Below, piece after piece: positions 59,228-64,000 of a DNA stretch of 64,000 nucleotides. The stretch comes from Candidatus Omnitrophota bacterium (GTDB lineage Bacteria > Omnitrophota > JACPQZ01). The translations under genes were made by a program, and so were the position numbers. How positions within the stretch are numbered: position 1 is the first letter of the stretch; each line of letters begins with the position of its first letter. Under the pieces are notes generated by a model that worked only from the letters and a program-made list of their open reading frames with translations, searched no databases and was not told the DNA's origin. The stretch spans positions 1-64,000 of the forward strand of contig JACPQZ010000076.1 of NCBI GenBank assembly GCA_016190205.1. Reading direction: 5' to 3'.

Positions 59228-61525
59228 CTAAAATCCGCGCTCGATATCAAAGTAAAACCGGCCCTTGTCGTTTTCCTCGCCTTCCGGCAGATCCAGCGGA
59301 AAACCATAATCGATCCGCACAGGACCAATAGGCGTCTTAATCCGAATGCCCGCACCTACACCTTCGCGCAGATCCGTGATGTTAAAGTCGTAACTTTCGC
59401 GAAAAACGTTTCCGGTGTCAAAAAAGACCGCCCCTTTGATCAAATCCTCCACCAGGGGAATGGTGTATTCGGCATTGGCGATGATCAGGGTGTTTCCGCC
59501 GATGGGGTCACCCCCGTCGATGGGACCTAAGCGCCGGTAGTTATACCCGCGAACGGTACTGGAGCCCCCCGCGAAGAAACGCTCATACACGGGGACCCGG
59601 TCGCTCGCGCCGAATTCCTCGGCGATGCCGAGCCTGAAGCGCAGATCCAGGACATGGTCCGTGAAAAAGGGGAAATACTTTCGCGCATCCAGCTGGAGCT
59701 TGTAGAAATCCTTGTCTCCACCCAGAAAACTGCCGAAGAGGCCCCCCTCCAGGGATACAACGTTTCCCGTGCTGGGCACAAAACGGTTATCCGTCGTATT
59801 GTGTGTAAGATCCAGGCTTAAGGCGCTTACCTGGGCCTTACCCTCTTCCGCCCGGATGTCCGCGGAGGCGTCCTCCGAAAGATCGGTCACGTCGATCTCC
59901 TGAAATGTGTAGTTCAAGCGGGCCGTATCGTACTCCGTAAACTCTTTTCCGAGGCGGAGCGTCCCCCCCAGCCGTTCCTCATCATAGTCTTCGCGCACAT
60001 ACGTCCGGCTGAAGAGATCGACCCCGAAAGAGAAGGGATAACCCAGCATCCACGGCTCCGTAAAATTGAACTCGAAATCCTGGAAAACGGACCCCGCCTC
60101 GGCCCGCAGGCGGACTCTTTGACCCCCTCCCACGAAATGGGGCCAGTCGGTCAAATCAAAATTGCGCTGGATCACGTCTACGAACCCGACAAACCGCTGC
60201 GAGGTGCTGAAACCCGCCCCAAACGTAAACTCGCCTGTCTTGCGCTCCTTTACGTTGATGACTAGATCGTTCGTGTCGGGGGCCCGGCCGGGTTCGGTAT
60301 CATACGTGACCTCTTCAAAATAGCCGAGATTGACGAGCCTCTGCTGGCTCCGTTTGAGTTTCTCACCGTCAAAGCGGTCGCCCGGTTTCAGCCGCATTTC
60401 CCGCCGGATGACATGGTCTTTCGTACGGTCATTGCCCGTGATCCGTATTTGATCAACAAAGGCCAGATTGTTTTCGGTGATCCGGTACGAGACGGCGACC
60501 ACCTGCCCGGTCTCGTCCAGACGCGTATCGGCGGCCACGCCGGCGTTCACATAACCCCTCTCAAAATAGTAGGCCTGGATCTTGTTCAGGTCATCGCGCA
60601 GGTGAAAGCGGCTGAAAGGAGCCCCCTGCGACATGGACGTGTGGGACAGGATGTCGGAGGACGGGAAAAGGACATTCCCCTTGACCTCCACCGGCCCGGT
60701 CAGATACTGGCTGCCCTCGTCCACGGCAATAACGATATACATGTGCGACTTGCGCTCACCCAAGTCATAGTGAAAAGAAGGGGTCACTTCTACATCCGCG
60801 TACCCCTTCTGCCAATACTTATATTTTATTCTTTCGAGGTCCACCTCAAACGCATCTTCGTCCAGGATGCCGGACGTGAACAAGGTGTCCCGCCGCGTCT
60901 GGATGGCCTTAAGGAGCTCTTTATCCGAAAAGACGGAATTGCCTGTCACAAATATCTTCCGGATCTTAAGCTTGCCTCCTTCTTGAATGGTCACATACAC
61001 CGTGGAGCGGTTGCGGTCTGGGTCGGTGTCGATCTCATACTCTACGGTAGCCAGCTGGTACCCTTTCTCGGCGTACAAAGAACGAACGGCCTTGATGCCC
61101 GACTTAAGCCCGCGCTCATCCAGCGGCTCGCCCACCACTGATTTAAACTGATCGCGAATCTGGCGCGTGCCCAACGCCTTATTGCCCTCTATCACGATTT
61201 CCTCAAGACGGCTTTTTTCTTCAACCGTAAAGAGGACATGCACGCCCTCGTCATCCTGTTCCGTCTCCACCCGGACATCGGAGAAAAAACCGCTGGCGTA
61301 CAGGCGTTTGATGTCCTCATTCAGGACATCTTGATCAAAGATCAGGCCCGGACGGGTCTTGACCTTGGCGAGCACCGTAACGCTGCTGACTTCACGGTTG
61401 CCCCGCACCTCTACCGATTTGACCGCTGCGCCCGCTTCATCAGCAAAGGTCTCCAAGACGCCGTAACCACCCGCAAGCCATAGAAATGCACAGATGCCGA
61501 ACGCGATTCTCTTGGGTATGGTCAC
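59228..61525 (-). CDS. bamA: BamA outer-membrane assembly protein
   Basis: Inserts outer-membrane barrels. Start is set at the GTG 61525 (VTIPKRIAFGICAFLWLAGGYG, a signal peptide), with GGGAGG just ahead, though an earlier frame to 61615 exists and the spacing is short. Five POTRA domains occupy about residues 25-400 of the mature protein, followed by a 16-strand Omp85 barrel. VRGYNYRRLGP holds the conserved lid-lock motif, and the C-terminus YFDIERGF ends in Phe as needed for BAM recognition. It is followed by skp. Confidence 0.95.
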   Translation of the reverse strand: MTIPKRIAFGICAFLWLAGGYGVLETFADEAGAAVKSVEVRGNREVSSVTVLAKVKTRPGLIFDQDVLNEDIKRLYASGFFSDVRVETEQDDEGVHVLFTVEEKSRLEEIVIEGNKALGTRQIRDQFKSVVGEPLDERGLKSGIKAVRSLYAEKGYQLATVEYEIDTDPDRNRSTVYVTIQEGGKLKIRKIFVTGNSVFSDKELLKAIQTRRDTLFTSGILDEDAFEVDLERIKYKYWQKGYADVEVTPSFHYDLGERKSHMYIVIAVDEGSQYLTGPVEVKGNVLFPSSDILSHTSMSQGAPFSRFHLRDDLNKIQAYYFERGYVNAGVAADTRLDETGQVVAVSYRITENNLAFVDQIRITGNDRTKDHVIRREMRLKPGDRFDGEKLKRSQQRLVNLGYFEEVTYDTEPGRAPDTNDLVINVKERKTGEFTFGAGFSTSQRFVGFVDVIQRNFDLTDWPHFVGGGQRVRLRAEAGSVFQDFEFNFTEPWMLGYPFSFGVDLFSRTYVREDYDEERLGGTLRLGKEFTEYDTARLNYTFQEIDVTDLSEDASADIRAEEGKAQVSALSLDLTHNTTDNRFVPSTGNVVSLEGGLFGSFLGGDKDFYKLQLDARKYFPFFTDHVLDLRFRLGIAEEFGASDRVPVYERFFAGGSSTVRGYNYRRLGPIDGGDPIGGNTLIIANAEYTIPLVEDLIKGAVFFDTGNVFRESYDFNITDLREGVGAGIRIKTPIGPVRIDYGFPLDLPEGEENDKGRFYFDIERGF

Positions 61526-61634
61526 ACCCTCCCGACAAGGAGGTAAGTAAAATAATTGGGTCAGTTTAACACAAGACCCTTGGGTTTGTAAACTCCGAGC
61601 TACAACATATTGCAAATATTGTATGTTTCTTCCC

Positions 61635-63008
61635 TCATACCGGCTGACTTGCCGTTGGGGGCCCCTCTCTTAAAGACACGTTTTCAAAACGCGTATATTC
61701 CTTCACAAATGACAGGGTCAGCGACCCCACAGGACCATTCCGCTGCTTGCCGATGATGACCTCGGCCAGCCCCTTGTTCTCTTCAGTCGGACTGTAATAT
61801 TCCTCGCGCAATAGAAGTATGACGACATCGGCGTCCTGTTCTATCGCCCCTGATTCCCGCAGGTCGGAAAGCTGCGGCCGGCGATCCGACCGGGATTCCA
61901 CGGCCCGGGAAAGCTGACTCACTGCAATGAGAGGCACGGAGAGCTCCCGGGCCAGAGACTTCAAGCCGCGGGAAATATCGGATATCTCCTGCTGGCGGTT
62001 CTCCACGTTCCCCGTTCCTCTCATAAGCTGAAGGTAGTCCACAACGATGAGCTCGATCTTCTCCTGCACCTTGAGCCTGCGGGCCTTCGCCTTCAGTTCG
62101 AGGGCGGAGATGCCGGGCGTGTCGTCAATAAAAATCGGGGCCTCGCTTAACCTGCCCGCAGCTCCGGTAAGACGCGTCCAGTCGGTCTGCGACAGCCACC
62201 CGGTGCGAACCTTATGGGCGTCTACCCGGGCATGCGAGCAGAGCATGCGCTGGACCAGCTGTTCCTTGCTCATCTCCAGGCTGAAGATGGCGACGGGCCG
62301 GCGTTCAATAACGCCCACATGCTCGGCCAGGCACGCAATAAACGCGCTCTTTCCCATGGAGGGCCTGCCCGCCACCACGATAAGATCGGAAGGATGAAAA
62401 CCGGACGTCATGGCATCCAGATCGATGTAGCCCGTGGCCAGCCCCGTCACGGCCTCCTGCTTTTGATAAACCCGCTCGATCATCTCGATGCTTTCCTTGA
62501 CCACTTCCTTGAAAGGCACGAAGCGGCCTTCGATACGCTTCTCGGAAATGGCCAGGATGGTCTGCTCCGCCTGATCCAGCACGCCGTCCACCTCGCGCGT
62601 AGGGTCAAACGAGTCTGTCACGATGCCCGTCGCCGCCTGAATCAGGCTGCGCAGGAGATATTTTTCCTTGACGATGCGAATGTAATGGCCGACATTCGCG
62701 GCGGTGGGGACGGCGGTCGAGAGTTCGGCCAGGAAGCTCGCTCCGCCGACCTCTTCTAAAGACCCCTCCTTGCGAAGCTGGTCCGTCAGGGTGACGAGAT
62801 CGACCGCCCGTTCGCTGTCGAACAGCCTGACGACAGCTTGAAATATCTTGGCGTGCTCTTTCCGGTAGAAACTGGAGGGGGAGAGAAGCTCGATGGCCCG
62901 GCGAATCGCCTCCTCATCGATGAGCATCGAGCCCAAGACACTCGTCTCGGCCTCGACATCCTGTGGGGGGAGCCGCTCGGTGCGTAACTCGGTGTCGACC
63001 TGCTGCAA
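61635..63008 (-). CDS. dnaB: Replicative DNA helicase
   Basis: A 457-residue hexameric helicase of the replication fork. The N-terminal domain (LPPQDVEAETSVLGSMLIDEEAI) is followed by a RecA-like core: Walker A AGRPSMGKSAF, IFSLEMSKEQLVQRM, Walker B LIVVDYLQLM, arginine finger region SQLSRAVESRSDRRPQLSDLRESGAIEQDADVV in outline. No intein is present. The start is a TTG at 63008 with GAGG five bases upstream. It lies downstream of rplI, as in many bacteria. Confidence 0.97.
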   Translation of the reverse strand: MQQVDTELRTERLPPQDVEAETSVLGSMLIDEEAIRRAIELLSPSSFYRKEHAKIFQAVVRLFDSERAVDLVTLTDQLRKEGSLEEVGGASFLAELSTAVPTAANVGHYIRIVKEKYLLRSLIQAATGIVTDSFDPTREVDGVLDQAEQTILAISEKRIEGRFVPFKEVVKESIEMIERVYQKQEAVTGLATGYIDLDAMTSGFHPSDLIVVAGRPSMGKSAFIACLAEHVGVIERRPVAIFSLEMSKEQLVQRMLCSHARVDAHKVRTGWLSQTDWTRLTGAAGRLSEAPIFIDDTPGISALELKAKARRLKVQEKIELIVVDYLQLMRGTGNVENRQQEISDISRGLKSLARELSVPLIAVSQLSRAVESRSDRRPQLSDLRESGAIEQDADVVILLLREEYYSPTEENKGLAEVIIGKQRNGPVGSLTLSFVKEYTRFENVSLREGPPTASQPV

Positions 63009-63016
63009 AGTAACCT

Positions 63017-63091
63017 CTATCAGCTTTCAGCTTTCAGCTATCAGCTATTAGCTATCAGCTTTCAGCTAACGGCTGAAGGCTGAAGGCTGAC
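63017..63091. repeat. Array of CTATCAGCTTTCAG words between rplI and dnaB
   Basis: About six tandem, slightly varied TATCAGCTTTCAGC words (63017-63066) followed by three mirrored CGGCTGAAGGCTGAAGGCTGAC words (63071-63091). It fills the gap between rplI and dnaB and ends 10 bases before the dnaB Shine-Dalgarno. Confidence 0.65.
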
Positions 63092-63095
63092 TTCG

Positions 63096-63539
63096 CTATT
63101 GCTTCACGACCCAAACTTTAAGTTTGCCTGCGGCGTCCGGGTGGAGTTTGACTTCCACTGTGTAGACACCCAGCTTTTTGATGGGTTCGGGGATCAGGAT
63201 GTCTTTTCGGTCGATCGAAAGACCTTCCTGCTGAAGCGCCTGAGCAATATCAGCCGTCGTGAGCGACCCGAACAGCTTATCGTCCGGTCCGGCCTTTTGA
63301 GCCACGGTGACCGACATGGAACTCAACCGCCGGGCGAGTTTCTGGGCCTCTTCCAGCGCCCTCTTTTGCCTCGCCTCTCCCGCCAGGCGCTTGCGCTCCA
63401 GCATCTTGACCTGTCCGGGCGTCACTTCCACAGCCAGCCGCTGAGCCATGAGATAATTCCGCGCAAAACCGTCGCTCGCCTGGACCCGCTCTCCGGCCTT
63501 ACCTACCTTTTCTACGTCTTTCAGTAATAATATTTCCAT
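63096..63539 (-). CDS. rplI: 50S ribosomal protein L9
   Basis: A 147-residue two-domain protein: N-terminal MEILLLKDVEKVGKAGE with NYLMAQRLAVEVT, a long connecting helix, and the C-terminal domain GSLTTADIAQALQQEGLSIDRKDI and VKLHPDAAGKLKVWVV. AGAGG precedes the ATG. It follows rpsR and precedes dnaB, the normal rpsF-ssb-rpsR-rplI-dnaB order. Confidence 0.97.
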   Translation of the reverse strand: MEILLLKDVEKVGKAGERVQASDGFARNYLMAQRLAVEVTPGQVKMLERKRLAGEARQKRALEEAQKLARRLSSMSVTVAQKAGPDDKLFGSLTTADIAQALQQEGLSIDRKDILIPEPIKKLGVYTVEVKLHPDAAGKLKVWVVKQ

Positions 63540-63551
63540 AACAAACCTCTA

Positions 63552-63675
63552 CGATCGTTCTTCGTTCATCGTTCTTCGTTCTTCGTTCTTCGTTCGACAA
63601 CCCGGGTATTTGACATGGATTTCATTTTTTTGCTGTTACGAAGCACGATGCACGATGAACGAAGCACGTCGTGCC
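63552..63675. repeat. Mirrored TTCGTTCTTCGTTC words between rpsR and rplI
   Basis: Four to five CGTTCTTCGTTC words (63552-63596) are mirrored by ACGAAGCACGATGCACGATGAACGAAGCACG (split over 63638-63668), with an AT-rich centre. It fills almost the whole gap of 138 bases between the two ribosomal protein genes. Confidence 0.6.
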
Positions 63676-63677
63676 AT

Positions 63678-63986
63678 CTATTCCCCTGTGAATGGCGTCA
63701 GCGCCACCATACGCGCGCGCTTGATGGCCCGCGCGAGCTCACGCTGATGCCAGGCACAGTTTCCGCTGATCCGGCGCGGGACGATCTTGCCCTTTTCCGT
63801 CACGAACTTCACGAGCCGCAAGACATCCTTGTAATCCACCCGTTCCACTTTTTCAGAACAAAACTTGCACACCTTCTTCCTAAAGAATTTGCGCGCCTGG
63901 GCCTGCGCCTTCCCCTTCTTCCCTGCCAGCGCCTTTTTTCCTCTGGGGGGACGTTCACTTTCATACTTTGATCCGAAATCTCTCAT
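63678..63986 (-). CDS. rpsR: 30S ribosomal protein S18
   Basis: A 102-residue S18 with an additional 30-residue basic N-terminus ([21 protein letters not shown]). CKFC followed by [24 protein letters not shown] gives the Cys/His residues of the zinc-binding (C+) type of S18, with the last Cys/His in NCAWH. It is complete at the right edge, with 14 bases remaining. The next gene outside is probably ssb or rpsF. Confidence 0.95.
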   Translation of the reverse strand: MRDFGSKYESERPPRGKKALAGKKGKAQAQARKFFRKKVCKFCSEKVERVDYKDVLRLVKFVTEKGKIVPRRISGNCAWHQRELARAIKRARMVALTPFTGE

Positions 63987-64000
63987 CTAAAAGGGTACCT

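Noticed and set aside
63017-63091. Possible CRISPR array
   Set aside because: The units are 9-14 bases, adjacent, imperfect and mirrored, with no unique spacers of 30 bases and no cas genes.

Overview
The window comes from a diderm (Gram-negative) bacterium with a fairly GC-rich genome. It carries a lipid A pathway (lpxD, lpxC-fabZ, lpxA, lpxI, lpxB), an MsbA-type flippase, BamA and Skp. The fused LpxC-FabZ, the lpxI-type hydrolase, a Gfo/Idh-family gene beside lpxB, and many short palindromic intergenic repeats would suit Omnitrophota or a related PVC-like or other uncultivated diderm lineage. This placement is an inference and is not proven by anything in the window.

Region 1 (1-15.5 kb) is a storage-glucan locus. 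On the minus strand glgX, glgE, a treS-maltokinase fusion, malQ and glgB are packed with overlaps or gaps under 10 bases. A DUF2934 gene precedes glgX, and glgP-marC run divergently. Together they make up the GlgE route (trehalose to maltose to maltose-1-phosphate to alpha-glucan, branched by GlgB) plus the degradative set GlgP, GlgX and MalQ. glgX has no ordinary start codon for its conserved N-terminus. A rhodanese gene and the 5' part of an exported protein gene lie to the left.

Region 2 (15.5-27.7 kb) holds rlmN, an NSS transporter, a zinc/manganese-type ABC permease and binding protein with an outer-membrane porin (no ATPase gene beside them), an HI0933/BaiN-type flavoprotein, an orphan receiver protein, an SGNH-like protein, a DUF167-dienelactone hydrolase ORF and a beta-helix protein.

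Region 3 (27.7-40.1 kb) is an accessory zone. It contains several toxin-antitoxin-like pairs: DUF5674 with a partner, HTH with nucleotidyltransferase, zeta-like kinase with a 50-residue partner, a possible RNase with DUF2283, and a second nucleotidyltransferase with a small partner. It also holds a broken duplicate of the zeta gene, a small cassette (yjbQ, tag) between near-identical direct repeats, dispersed palindromes, and four tRNA genes (Asp, Val, Glu, Lys). Fragments of tRNA 3' ends are duplicated and joined to a shared foreign sequence.

Region 4 (40.1-64 kb) is core: rpsB-tsf-pyrH-frr, msbA, a Gfo/Idh-lpxB-MORN operon, a large exported protein of unknown function, glnA, a NifA-like sigma-54 activator, lpxI-lpxA-lpxC/fabZ-lpxD-skp-bamA (genes read right to left), dnaB, rplI and rpsR. 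Quasi-palindromic arrays of short degenerate words sit between many of these genes. The most striking is a three-layer mirrored structure at 54.33-54.64 kb.
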